DNA of 32,085 nucleotides. Source: an uncultured Oscillospiraceae bacterium (lineage in GTDB: Bacteria; Bacillota; Clostridia; Oscillospirales; Oscillospiraceae). The translations under genes were made by a program, and so were the position numbers. The notes under the pieces were generated by a model that was not told the origin of the DNA, did not search any database, and saw only the letters and a program-made list of their open reading frames with translations. Positions 14,486 through 21,520 of this stretch are shown here, piece by piece (the first letter of the stretch is position 1; every line of letters begins with the position of its first letter). The stretch is from NCBI GenBank assembly GCA_910588105.1, contig CAJUQD010000031.1, positions 1 to 32,085 on the forward strand, written 5' to 3'.

Positions 14486-15223
14486 GTTGCGCACAAACAC
14501 CTGGGTGCCCTGGTACTTGGGGTTATGCCGCTCATCGAGCTCGAAGCCGTCCAGGGCGGCGATGAATCGGGAGAGCTTGGCAAAGCCGTAGTTCCGGGCG
14601 TCGAAATCCGGCTGCTTTTTGATGAGCAGGGTGCCCAGGTCGCCCAGGTAGGCATAGCCGTCCTCGTCCGCCAGATCCTCCACCGACTGGGCGATGAGCT
14701 CCTGGACGGAGAGGGCAGGGGACTCCGATGGGACGGCTTTCTTTTTCGTGCTCTTCCCGGCGGGGGCGGGGGGCTGCGCCTTTTCGGCGGCCTTGAGCGA
14801 CTCAATGTACACGAACTTGTCGCAGGCCACGATGAAGGGCTTGGGGGTCTTCTTTTCCCCCATGCCATACACTTTCATCCCCGCCTCCCGCAGGCGGGTG
14901 GCCAGGCGGGTGAAGTCGCTGTCGCTGCTCACCAGCACGAAGCCGCCGCAGTTGCCTGAGTAAAGGATGTCCATGGCGTCGATAATCATGGCCGAGTCGG
15001 TGGCGTTTTTGCCGGTGGTGTAGCTGTACTGCTGGAAGGGGGTGATGGCGTGCTCCAGCAGCAGGGGCTTCCAGCTGCCCATGTTGGGGGCGGTCCAGTC
15101 GCCGTAGATGCGCTTGATGGTGGCCGAGCCGTACACCGCCACCTCCGCCATGATCTCCCGCAGGGCGGTGCGGGGGGCGTTGTCCGCGTCGATGAGGACG
15201 GCGAGGCGAAGTTCGTTTTCCAT
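14477..15223 (-). CDS. NYN-domain (PIN-like) putative RNase with C-terminal LOTUS/OST-HTH domain
   Basis: A 248-residue protein. Residues 1-140 form a NYN domain with the acidic metal-binding set in LAVLIDADNAPR (D12, D14), GKNATDSAMIIDAMDIL and VLVSSDSDFTRLATRLRE, the pattern of LabA/MARF1-type nucleases. A Lys/Pro/Ala-rich linker (about 150-170) joins a C-terminal OST-HTH/LOTUS-like region (about 175-245: YAYLGDLGTLLIKKQPDFDA), which binds RNA (G-quadruplex or dsRNA in known cases). The pairing predicts an RNA-processing or decay enzyme, target unknown. It is a reverse-strand single-gene unit diverging from the ECF sigma operon. Confidence 0.88.
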   Translation of the reverse strand: MENELRLAVLIDADNAPRTALREIMAEVAVYGSATIKRIYGDWTAPNMGSWKPLLLEHAITPFQQYSYTTGKNATDSAMIIDAMDILYSGNCGGFVLVSSDSDFTRLATRLREAGMKVYGMGEKKTPKPFIVACDKFVYIESLKAAEKAQPPAPAGKSTKKKAVPSESPALSVQELIAQSVEDLADEDGYAYLGDLGTLLIKKQPDFDARNYGFAKLSRFIAALDGFELDERHNPKYQGTQVFVRNKK

Positions 15224-15316
15224 GGCAGGCTCTCCTTTTCGCGTCGTTGCCGGGCTGTAAAAGCCAGTATATCACAGGCGCAGGCGAAAGGCCAGAACAA
15301 AAATTTTTTTCTGCCC

Positions 15317-15345
15317 TGCAACAATCCGCATTGTCAAGGCGTGTT
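15317..15345 (+). promoter_or_regulatory. candidate ECF-type autoregulated promoter
   Basis: TGCAAC (15317-15322) and CGTGTT (15340-15345), 17 bases apart, fit the AAC / CGT core of ECF promoters and lie just upstream of an ECF sigma gene. No sigma-A promoter of similar quality is seen here. An inference; a conserved-upstream comparison is needed. Confidence 0.45.
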
Positions 15346-15361
15346 ATGGGTAGAAGGGATT

Positions 15362-15389
15362 GCGCAAAGCCACCCTTCGGGCTTTGCGC
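15362..15389 (+). other. hairpin in the ECF sigma leader
   Basis: GCGCAAAGCC (15362-15371) pairs with GGCTTTGCGC (15380-15389) around an eight-base loop. It ends two bases before the GGAAGGAGGGGG ribosome-binding site and has no T-run, so it is more likely to affect mRNA stability or ribosome access than termination. Confidence 0.5.
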
Positions 15390-15405
15390 CGGAAGGAGGG
15401 GGAGA

Positions 15406-15885
15406 ATGGAGTGTTCCAATCGGTTGGATGAATTGGTGGTCAAATATGAAAACACCCTGTTCCGGGCGGCGCTGGCCATTTTGGGCGACGTCCAGGAGGC
15501 AGAGGACGCGGTGCAGGATACTTTCCTGCGCTATCTGGAAAAGCGCCCCCAGTTCCGGGACGGGGAGCATGAAAAGGCGTGGCTGCTCAAGGTGACGGCC
15601 AACCGCTGCAAAAGCGCGCTGCGGGTTTGGAAGCGCCGCCCTACTGTGGAGCTGCTGGACATATACCCCGCCCCGGAGGAGGACGGCGGCCAGGAGCTGG
15701 TGGAGGCCATCCTGGCCCTGCCCGCCAGCCAGCGCGCGGCGGTGCACCTGCACTATTACGAGGGCTACACCTCGGAGGAGATCGGGGCCATTCTGGGCCA
15801 GCGGCCCGGGACGGTGCGCTCCCATCTCAGCCGGGCGAGGGACGCTTTGCGGCGGTATTTATCTGATGAAGAAGGAGAAGGCTGA
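15406..15885 (+). CDS. ECF-type RNA polymerase sigma factor
   Basis: A 159-residue sigma-70 family ECF factor. The start at ATG 15406 is set by GGAAGGAGGGGG directly upstream. Region 2 is YENTLFRAALAILGD then VQEAEDAVQDTFLRYLE (about residues 11-45). Region 4 is LPASQRAAVHLHYYEGYTSE then EIGAILGQRPGTVRSHLSRA (about 107-146), a standard HTH for -35 recognition. It is followed at once by a membrane protein whose start overlaps or lies one base after its stop, the usual place of an anti-sigma factor. A candidate self-recognised promoter lies at 15317-15345. Confidence 0.93.
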   Translation: MECSNRLDELVVKYENTLFRAALAILGDVQEAEDAVQDTFLRYLEKRPQFRDGEHEKAWLLKVTANRCKSALRVWKRRPTVELLDIYPAPEEDGGQELVEAILALPASQRAAVHLHYYEGYTSEEIGAILGQRPGTVRSHLSRARDALRRYLSDEEGEG

Positions 15886-15886
15886 C

Positions 15887-17320
15887 ATGAGGCAATATAA
15901 AAACTATATGGATCATGTGAAGGTGTCCGGCGCCCTCCACCGAAGGCTGACGGAGCTGGAGGGGCCGGGAAAACGTCCCGTGCCGTGGGTAAAATACGCC
16001 TCTCTGGCTGCGGCGCTGGCGCTGGTGTGCGGCCTGGGGGGGGGAGGCGGCCAGCTGGCGGCCTGCTTTATGCCCACCGCGGCCCCGGAGCTGGGCGTGG
16101 AGCCAACAGGCGGGCCCGACATCGCCCTGGAGGAGCCCGGAGATGCGGCGCAGCCGGGTATACGGACCCTGGGTGGCTACGAGGTGGCCGAGGACGGAGC
16201 GGCGGCCTACTATGTGTTGCCCTATATCGAGTATGGTGAGGAGCAGGGTGTGGAAATGCCCTTGGACTGGGATGTCCCCCCCGGCGCGGTGAAGCGGGAG
16301 CTGACCCAGGAGGACATCGCAGCCCTGCTGGGTGGGGAGGATGTGTTGGCCGACCACCTGGCATGGGGGGTGGAGTATGTGCTGACCGGCTGGGCGGCGT
16401 GGTACGAGGACGGCTCCTTCTGGGGGGCCTATATCAACGGCATTATGCCCAACTATGGCGCGGCGCCAAGGGAGTTTGAGTTTGCCCTGACAGCGGGGCA
16501 GATGCCGCCCACCTGCATTGCCTATCCCGGCAGCGTAGAGCAGAACATCGGCGGCGTGACGGTAACTGCGGATAAGTCTGACCGGGAGGAGCCCTGGGGA
16601 CCATCTGCGTATGAGGTTCATGAGCGCCGGGTGAGCTTCATGAAAGGGAATTATGGCTACCGCTTCGAGGTGAGCTCCGGCGACCCGGAGCTGGCGGAGG
16701 AGCTGGTCAGCCGCCTGGTGCGGTGGGTCAGCGACAGCGGCGTGGCGCTGGACGCGCTCTCCTCCGACGGCGCGGTGCCGGCCCACCCCTGGGAGGCCGA
16801 CCCCGGCTACTCCGTGGGCGAGCCCAACTGGGACGACAGCGGCGAGGGCTGGACCTGCCCCGGCTGCGGGGTGTATATCGAAGCGGGCGTGAAGCATGAC
16901 CACACCCAGGACGGCGGCACGGATACCCCCGCCTACGACCCCAGCTATAACGCTCCGGGCAAAGCGGTCCCGGAGGCGGACAGCGCCCTCACCTGCAGAA
17001 AGTGCGGCGGGGGCGTCCCGGATAAAACGCAGCACCACTGTAAGCCGGACGGCTCCGGCGGCCATGTCTGCGGCCTGTGCGGCGAGGCGTTCCCGGAGGG
17101 GAAGGTGCACAGCCATGAGGTGTGCGGACTTCCCCTGGCTCCCGAGACCTGGACCTGCGAAACCTGCGGCGAGACCGTCCAGCATGGGATGGCCCACGAC
17201 TGTACGATGTGCAGCGGCTACCCGGCGCCGCACATCTGCGAGATGTGCGGCGAGGCCTACCCGGAGGGCACGGCCCACGCCTGCCGCCAGGAGGGCCACC
17301 ACCAGGGAAGCCATCACTGA
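15887..17320 (+). CDS. single-pass membrane protein with extracytoplasmic zinc-knuckle array; probable anti-sigma or sensor partner
   Basis: 477 residues from ATG 15887, chosen because GAAGGAGAAGG lies six bases upstream; an ATG at 15866 inside the sigma gene is the alternative. Residues 1-33 are cytoplasmic and helical (MDHVKVSGALHRRL), as in short anti-sigma N-termini. One membrane segment spans about 36-59. The outside part has an uncharacterised region (about 60-300) followed by five Cys-x-x-Cys knuckles, each with later His/Cys ligands: WTCPGCG, LTCRKCG, HVCGLCG, WTCETCG and HICEMCG (residues 323-470). The C-terminus is His-rich (EGHHQGSHH). Such an array outside the cell is unusual and could bind zinc or react to oxidation. 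Function is inferred from position only. Confidence 0.8.
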   Translation: MRQYKNYMDHVKVSGALHRRLTELEGPGKRPVPWVKYASLAAALALVCGLGGGGGQLAACFMPTAAPELGVEPTGGPDIALEEPGDAAQPGIRTLGGYEVAEDGAAAYYVLPYIEYGEEQGVEMPLDWDVPPGAVKRELTQEDIAALLGGEDVLADHLAWGVEYVLTGWAAWYEDGSFWGAYINGIMPNYGAAPREFEFALTAGQMPPTCIAYPGSVEQNIGGVTVTADKSDREEPWGPSAYEVHERRVSFMKGNYGYRFEVSSGDPELAEELVSRLVRWVSDSGVALDALSSDGAVPAHPWEADPGYSVGEPNWDDSGEGWTCPGCGVYIEAGVKHDHTQDGGTDTPAYDPSYNAPGKAVPEADSALTCRKCGGGVPDKTQHHCKPDGSGGHVCGLCGEAFPEGKVHSHEVCGLPLAPETWTCETCGETVQHGMAHDCTMCSGYPAPHICEMCGEAYPEGTAHACRQEGHHQGSHH

Positions 17321-17325
17321 CACCT

Positions 17326-17360
17326 GCCCCGCCCGGCTTTGCCGGGCGGGGCTTTCCTCT
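17326..17360 (+). terminator. terminator of the ECF sigma operon
   Basis: A 12-base GC stem, GCCCCGCCCGGC (17326-17337) with its complement (17341-17352), three-base loop and a TTTCCTCTT tail. Confidence 0.85.
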
Positions 17361-17388
17361 TGCGCCGCTGCCGGAAGTCTGCTATAAT
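17360..17388 (+). promoter_or_regulatory. promoter of the WYL regulator gene
   Basis: TTGCGC (17360-17365), 17-base spacer, perfect TATAAT (17383-17388). The gene starts at 17447 after AAAGGAGGGGAT. Confidence 0.7.
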
Positions 17389-17446
17389 ATCCCTGAATAT
17401 GGGACTTTATTTCTGCTAGGATAGGTCTGAAAGGAGGGGATCGGCC

Positions 17447-18454
17447 ATGGCGCAGACGGCCAATTACAAGCGCAAGCTGCCCATTCTGGCCAGGCTGCTG
17501 CTGGAGCGCAGCGACGAGGACCACCCCGTCTCCCGGCAGGAGATGCAGCAGGAGCTGGAGCGGTGGGGGCTGAGCGCCGAGCGCAAGAGCATCTACGATG
17601 ACATGGAGCAGCTGCGGGAGCTGGGGCTGGATGTGCAGGCGCGCCGGGGGAGGAACGGCGGCTGGTTCATCGGCCAGAGGGAATTCGAGCTGGCGGAGCT
17701 GAAGCTGCTGGTGGATGCGGTGCAGTCCAGCCGCTTTCTCACCGGGCGCAAGAGCGATGCCCTCATCCGCAAGCTGGAGGGGCTCACCAGCGTCCATCAG
17801 GCCCGGCAGCTCCAGCGGCAGGTGTATGTGGACCGGCGGGTCAAAACCATGAACGAGAGTATTTTCTACAACGTGGACCGGCTCCAGGGGGCCATCGCCG
17901 CCAATAAGAAGGTGACGTTCCGCTATTTTGAGTATAACGCCCGGCGGGAGCGGGTGTTCCGCCGGGCGGGGGAGCGCTACCGCCTCACCCCCTACGGCCT
18001 GATCTGGGACAGCGAGAACTACTATCTGGCGGGATGGGACGAGCTGCGCCGCGAGGTGCGCCACTACAGGGTGGACAAAATGGCGGATATCGTGGTATCC
18101 AAGACCAAGGGCCACCCCCGGGGGGACTGGACGGCGGAGGGCTATACCCGGAAGCACTTCGGCATGTTCTCCGGCACGCCCTGCCGGCTCAAGCTGCGCT
18201 GCGAGGAGCGGCTGGCCGGGGTGGTGATCGACCGCTTTGGGCTGGAGGCCCCCTTGGTCCCGGACGGGGAGGGGTATTTCACTGTGTCGGTGGATCTGGT
18301 GGTCAGCCCGCCTCTGTGGGGGTGGCTGTTCGGCCTGGGGCCGGGGGTGGAGGTGCTGGAGCCCGGCTGGGCGGCGGAGGACTTCGCCGGGCGGTTGGAG
18401 GAGATGGCGGCGCTGTACCGAAACCGCCCGCCCCGGGAGGGGCAGGGGGAATAA
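17447..18454 (+). CDS. HTH and WYL domain-containing transcription regulator
   Basis: A 335-residue regulator with an N-terminal DeoR-like winged HTH (about residues 8-75: VSRQEMQQELERWGLSAERK), a central helical part, and a WYL domain (about 145-225) where the naming motif appears as SENYYLAGWDE, that is YYL in place of WYL. A C-terminal WCX-like region (about 245-325) follows. WYL regulators sense ligands, often nucleic acid breakdown products or nucleotides, and in some phage defence islands act as repressors. Here the next gene, 65 bases downstream, encodes a degenerate phosphohexomutase-like protein. An AAAGGAGGGG site precedes ATG 17447. Confidence 0.92.
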   Translation: MAQTANYKRKLPILARLLLERSDEDHPVSRQEMQQELERWGLSAERKSIYDDMEQLRELGLDVQARRGRNGGWFIGQREFELAELKLLVDAVQSSRFLTGRKSDALIRKLEGLTSVHQARQLQRQVYVDRRVKTMNESIFYNVDRLQGAIAANKKVTFRYFEYNARRERVFRRAGERYRLTPYGLIWDSENYYLAGWDELRREVRHYRVDKMADIVVSKTKGHPRGDWTAEGYTRKHFGMFSGTPCRLKLRCEERLAGVVIDRFGLEAPLVPDGEGYFTVSVDLVVSPPLWGWLFGLGPGVEVLEPGWAAEDFAGRLEEMAALYRNRPPREGQGE

Positions 18455-18519
18455 TGGGCACATAAAATGGGGAGACTGTAGCCAAATGGGGCCGGAGGGC
18501 CCGAATTGGAGGGATCCCC

Positions 18520-19167
18520 ATGGGACGTACACAGCTGGGACGGGAGTTTTTCGAGCTGGGCCTGGGCCTGGGCAGGCTGGGCACGGTGCTCATCGGCAGC
18601 GGCGGCGGCTCGCTGGCCCGGGCGCTGGCCCGGGCGGCGGGGTGCGGCGCGGCCCTGGCCGGGGGGGAGGTCAAGTTTCACGACGGCGGCTGCGCCGCCT
18701 GCGGGGCGTGGCTGGCCCGGTACTACCAATACCCCGCCGCCCTGTTCGTCCGGCAGGACGGGGCGCGGGTGGAGCGCTTCCTCACCGACGGGCGGGGGAG
18801 GCCGCTGACGCCCCCTGACGGGGCGGGGGAGGAGGCCCCCTGCGCCGGGGAGTGGGACCTGCTGGCCGGGGCGGACTGCGCCTGGGCGGCCGCCCGGGCG
18901 GGGAGCTTCCGGGAGGACCGGGGGACGGCGTGGGCCCAGGGCCCCGCCGCGCTGACCATGGCGCTGGAGCGGCTGGGGTATGAGGTGACGGACCGGCCCG
19001 TCCCCGGGGCGGTGTGCTTTGAGGCGGACCGGGAGGGCTTTGTCCTGCGGGCTGACGGGGTGGCGCTGGAGGGGGAGGACGCCCTGTCGGGGCTGGCGGA
19101 CTACGGCGCGCAGCCCCGGGCGGTGCCTGCCTTCCGCCCCGGGGAGGACAGGGGCGGCACGGCTTGA
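18520..19167 (+). CDS. degenerate phosphohexomutase-like protein (probable pseudoenzyme)
   Basis: A 215-residue soluble protein read from ATG 18520 (TTGGAGGG upstream). It matches no active family, but its order of segments follows alpha-D-phosphohexomutases. TVLIGSGGGSLARALARAAG resembles the domain 1 start (VVVGxDxRxSS...LA.AL). HDGGCAACGAWLARYYQYPA and RFLTDGRGRPLTPP resemble the catalytic-loop and substrate strands (TPAxxxAV, then KFFDxDGxPL). GAVCFEADREGFVLRADG resembles the metal loop (AFDPDGDRxxxVDExG). The catalytic serine motif TASHNP is gone and DGDGDR has become EADRE. It may be a scaffold, a sensor, or decaying. The similarity is pattern-based and unproven. Confidence 0.5.
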   Translation: MGRTQLGREFFELGLGLGRLGTVLIGSGGGSLARALARAAGCGAALAGGEVKFHDGGCAACGAWLARYYQYPAALFVRQDGARVERFLTDGRGRPLTPPDGAGEEAPCAGEWDLLAGADCAWAAARAGSFREDRGTAWAQGPAALTMALERLGYEVTDRPVPGAVCFEADREGFVLRADGVALEGEDALSGLADYGAQPRAVPAFRPGEDRGGTA

Positions 19168-19193
19168 CAGCGCCGCCGGGGCTGTGGTAGAAT
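19164..19193 (+). promoter_or_regulatory. candidate sigma-A promoter of the MFS gene
   Basis: TTGACA (19164-19169) over the stop codon of the previous gene, 18-base spacer, TAGAAT (19188-19193). Predicted start near 19200, inside the left arm of the hairpin at 19196-19227. Confidence 0.65.
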
Positions 19194-19195
19194 TT

Positions 19196-19227
19196 TCGCC
19201 GGACCCATCGTGGGTCCGGCGATTTTT
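19196..19227 (+). terminator. terminator hairpin in the MFS leader
   Basis: Twelve-base stem TCGCCGGACCCA (19196-19207) with its complement (19211-19222), three-base loop and five T. It ends the upstream WYL/pseudoenzyme transcript and may also stop transcripts from the overlapping promoter. A weaker five-base stem with TTTTT follows (19230-19257). Confidence 0.8.
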
Positions 19228-19291
19228 GTGCCCGTCTGGCAGAAGAGCGGGCTTTTTGGACGCTGCGGCAAGGCCGCGGGAGAGGAGAGAC

Positions 19292-20566
19292 ATGGAAGAA
19301 AACAAACCAAGACAGGGGCTGTGGACCCGGGATTTCACCATTATCACTTTGGGCAGTGTGGTGTCGATGATCGGCAACTCCCTGTCCGGCTTCGCGCTGA
19401 GCATGATGGTGCTGGACTACACCGGCTCCACCTTTCTCTACTCGCTGTTTATCGTGTGCTTCCAGCTGCCTATGCTGGTGTGCCCCATCCTGGCCGGGCC
19501 GTACCTGGACCGCATGAGCCGGAAAAAGGTGATCTACCGGCTGGATTTTTTGTCGGCGGGGCTGTACTTCGGGCTGTTCTGGCTGCTGCGGGGCGGGTGG
19601 TTCAGCTATCCGCTGCTGCTGGGGGGCTGCGTGGTGGTGGGGGCCATCAACGCGGTGTACCTGGTGGCCTACGACAGCTTTTATCCCAACCTCATCACCG
19701 AGGGGAATTATTCCAAGGCATACTCCATCTCCAGTATGCTCTGGCCGCTGGCGGCCATGTCCACCCCCATCGCCGCCCTGGTGTATGACAAGCTGGGCAG
19801 CGCCACCCCCCTGTTCGCCTTCAACGCCCTGTGCTTTTTCGCCGCCGCCAGCTTCGAGCGCACCATCCGCTACCAGGAGACCCACATGGACAAAGCGCCC
19901 CCGGCGGACGGCCTGGGGGCGGTCAGGCGGTTCGGCCGGGATTTGCGGGAGGGGCTGTCCTATATCGCGGGGGAGAAGGGCCTGCTGGTGATCACGCTGT
20001 ATTTCATGGTGTCCGGCATGTCCGGCAATGGGGCGGGCAGCCTTTATCTGCCCTTCTTCCGCAATAACGCGGCCTTGTTCGCCGCCTGGCCGGTGGCGGC
20101 GGTGACGCTGTATGCCATCGTGTCTAATTTCGCGGTGGCGGGGCGGTTCTTGGGCGGGCTGATCCACTACCGGGTCAAGTTTCCCACGGAGAAAAAGTTT
20201 GCCATCGCCTTCACGGTTTACCTGGTGGTGACCGTGCTGGAGGGAACGCTGATGTACCTGCCCATCCCCCTGATGGCCGCCGCCTTTTTCTTTTACGGCC
20301 TGCTGGGGGTGACCTCCTACAACATCCGCATCGCCGCCACCCAGTCTTACATCCCAGACACCAAGCGGGCCCGGTTCAACGGCACCTTTCAGATGCTCTC
20401 CGCCCTGGGGGGCGTGGCGGGCACCCTGCTGGCGGGCAGCCTGGCCGAGGTGATCCCCGAGCGGCAGGTGGTGCTGATGCTCAGCGCGGTTACCCTGTGC
20501 GCGGTGTGGCTGTTCATGTTCCGGGGGCGCAGGGCGGTGTCCGCTATTTATAACCGGGAGGTTTGA
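19292..20566 (+). CDS. MFS transporter (efflux-type)
   Basis: A 424-residue major facilitator with about twelve hydrophobic segments. The start at ATG 19292 follows AGAGGAGAGAC; reading further upstream runs into the terminators. The MFS loop 2-3 motif is seen as AGPYLDRMSRKKVIYRLDF (about residues 68-86), and MEENKPRQGLWTRDFTIITL gives a short cytoplasmic lead, similar to Mef-like drug exporters. A second-half repeat and an amphipathic central loop (YQETHMDKAPPADGLG near 200) separate the two six-helix halves. The substrate is unknown. Its last 42 bases recur, diverged, at 21119-21160. Confidence 0.9.
   Translation: MEENKPRQGLWTRDFTIITLGSVVSMIGNSLSGFALSMMVLDYTGSTFLYSLFIVCFQLPMLVCPILAGPYLDRMSRKKVIYRLDFLSAGLYFGLFWLLRGGWFSYPLLLGGCVVVGAINAVYLVAYDSFYPNLITEGNYSKAYSISSMLWPLAAMSTPIAALVYDKLGSATPLFAFNALCFFAAASFERTIRYQETHMDKAPPADGLGAVRRFGRDLREGLSYIAGEKGLLVITLYFMVSGMSGNGAGSLYLPFFRNNAALFAAWPVAAVTLYAIVSNFAVAGRFLGGLIHYRVKFPTEKKFAIAFTVYLVVTVLEGTLMYLPIPLMAAAFFFYGLLGVTSYNIRIAATQSYIPDTKRARFNGTFQMLSALGGVAGTLLAGSLAEVIPERQVVLMLSAVTLCAVWLFMFRGRRAVSAIYNREV
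20525..20566 (+). repeat. 3' end of the MFS gene, repeat copy 1
   Basis: 42 bases encoding the end of the MFS protein (GRRAVSAIYNREV). It matches 21119-21160 at 37 of 42 positions by hand alignment. Confidence 0.75.
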
Positions 20567-20580
20567 AAAAACCTCATTTT
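20558..20580 (+). terminator. terminator after the MFS gene
   Basis: GAGGTTT (20558-20564) pairs with AAACCTC (20569-20575) across the MFS stop codon and is followed by ATTTT. Confidence 0.65.
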
Positions 20581-20585
20581 CCCTA

Positions 20586-20614
20586 TTGCGGGAAGAGATG
20601 GGCGGCGTTATAAT
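20586..20614 (+). promoter_or_regulatory. promoter 1 upstream of the lipoprotein gene
   Basis: TTGCGG (20586-20591), 17-base spacer, TATAAT (20609-20614). Confidence 0.6.
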
Positions 20615-20652
20615 TATATATACGGTTTTGTGTGCCCTGCTGCGGCAATCCG

Positions 20653-20681
20653 TTGCGAGTGAAGCTGCATTATATTATAAT
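20653..20681 (+). promoter_or_regulatory. promoter 2 upstream of the lipoprotein gene
   Basis: TTGCGA (20653-20658), 17-base spacer, TATAAT (20676-20681). Its start point would fall next to the ribosome-binding site (20686-20692), so it may give a nearly leaderless transcript. Confidence 0.5.
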
Positions 20682-20700
20682 GAACTGGGAGGGATTCGGT

Positions 20701-21087
20701 GTGAAAAGGCTTCTAGCCATGGTATTAAGCCTGACCGGCCTTGCGCTGGCGGGGTGCGTATCCCTGGAAAAACCGGCGCCTGACGCGGAAACGCAGAGCG
20801 TTGAAGTAGTTGCGATAGCGCCTTTTGGAAAGGGGTCCTTCGTTGATGGCGGCGCGGAGCGGCCAGAGCCGGTAAAGGACCTGCCGGAGGGTTACGGATA
20901 TATCGGAGATTTGGGCGAGGATGAGGCCCTTGACTCCGGGCTGGCGGGATGCAGGATGTACGCAGACCTGGCGCTTGAGCCTTCCGAATGCAGTGATGTT
21001 TATGTATGCCAGCCTGTTGGGGAGAGCGGCGGGGAATGGGCATATGTTAAATATGTGCGGCTGCTATATGGCGGGGCGCGGATCTGA
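20701..21087 (+). CDS. small lipoprotein of unknown function
   Basis: 128 residues from GTG 20701, set by GGGAGGG upstream and by a complete lipoprotein signal: MKRLLAMVLSLTGLALAGC, with the lipidated cysteine at position 19. The mature part is acidic, contains KGSFVDGGAERPEPVKDL and PEGYGYIGDLGEDEALDS, and has four further cysteines, which may form disulfides. No family is recognised. Two tandem -10/-35 pairs lie upstream. The gene is bracketed by two copies of the 3' end of the MFS gene, so it appears to have been inserted at or duplicated with that locus. Confidence 0.7.
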   Translation: MKRLLAMVLSLTGLALAGCVSLEKPAPDAETQSVEVVAIAPFGKGSFVDGGAERPEPVKDLPEGYGYIGDLGEDEALDSGLAGCRMYADLALEPSECSDVYVCQPVGESGGEWAYVKYVRLLYGGARI

Positions 21088-21118
21088 GAAGTCCGGCCTA
21101 TGCGCTTGGCCTGACCTG

Positions 21119-21160
21119 GGACGCAGGGCGGTGGCCGGTGTTTATAACCGGGAGGTGTGA
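21119..21160 (+). repeat. orphan copy of the MFS 3' end, repeat copy 2
   Basis: 42 bases matching 20525-20566 at 37 positions and still encoding GRRAVAGVYNREV plus stop in one frame, with no MFS gene upstream. Five substitutions imply an old event or divergent source. It is followed by the terminator at 21185-21216. Confidence 0.75.
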
Positions 21161-21184
21161 CCTCCTTTCCCAGACAACAAAACA

Positions 21185-21216
21185 GGACCGGCCCAATTTT
21201 GGGCCGGTCCCTTTTT
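21185..21216. terminator. bidirectional terminator between the lipoprotein and PadR genes
   Basis: GGACCGGCCC (21185-21194) with its complement (21201-21210), six-base loop, then CTTTTT on +; on the reverse strand the stem is followed by TGTTTTGTT. The PadR stop is two bases away. Confidence 0.85.
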
Positions 21217-21217
21217 G

Positions 21218-21520
21218 TCACTCCACGCCCAGCTCCGCCAGCGCGTCCCGCAGGGCCCCCCACCGCCCCAGCAGGGCGGCGTATTTGTCCCGGCCCTGCC
21301 CGGTGAGGCGGTAGTACTTCCGAACGGGGCCGCCGGACACCGCCCCGGCGTACTGCTCCGAGCACCCCTCCCGGCACAGCCCCCGCAGCAGGGCGTAGAC
21401 AGCGCTCTCCTGGGTGTCGGGGAAGGTGTGGTGGAGGCGGCGCAGCAGCTCGTAGCCGTACTGGTCCCCCTGGGCGAGCAGGTGGAGCAGGCACAGCTCG
21501 ATCAGGTCCTTTTTCAGCAT
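21218..21520 (-). CDS. PadR family transcription regulator
   Basis: A 100-residue regulator from ATG 21520. The winged HTH is clear: MLKKDLIELCLLHLLAQGDQ, then YGYELLRRLHHTFPDTQESA and VYALLRGLCREG, and KYYRLTGQGRDKY in the wing and following helix. PadR-s1 proteins of this size repress efflux or envelope genes. Its start overlaps the end of the upstream membrane gene (ATGCTGA, 21514-21520), so the two are translationally coupled with PadR second, whereas in most PadR/DUF1700 pairs PadR comes first. Ends at the shared terminator. Confidence 0.92.
   Translation of the reverse strand: MLKKDLIELCLLHLLAQGDQYGYELLRRLHHTFPDTQESAVYALLRGLCREGCSEQYAGAVSGGPVRKYYRLTGQGRDKYAALLGRWGALRDALAELGVE

Noticed and set aside
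15827..18532. Long reverse-strand open frame of 901 codons opposite the zinc-knuckle and WYL genes
   Set aside because: It spans two well supported + genes and their intergenic signals, has low-complexity His/Leu/Gly content and no family; it results from high GC codon bias.
20586..20783. 65-codon frame over the lipoprotein promoters
   Set aside because: It runs through both promoters into the signal peptide in another frame and lacks a good site.
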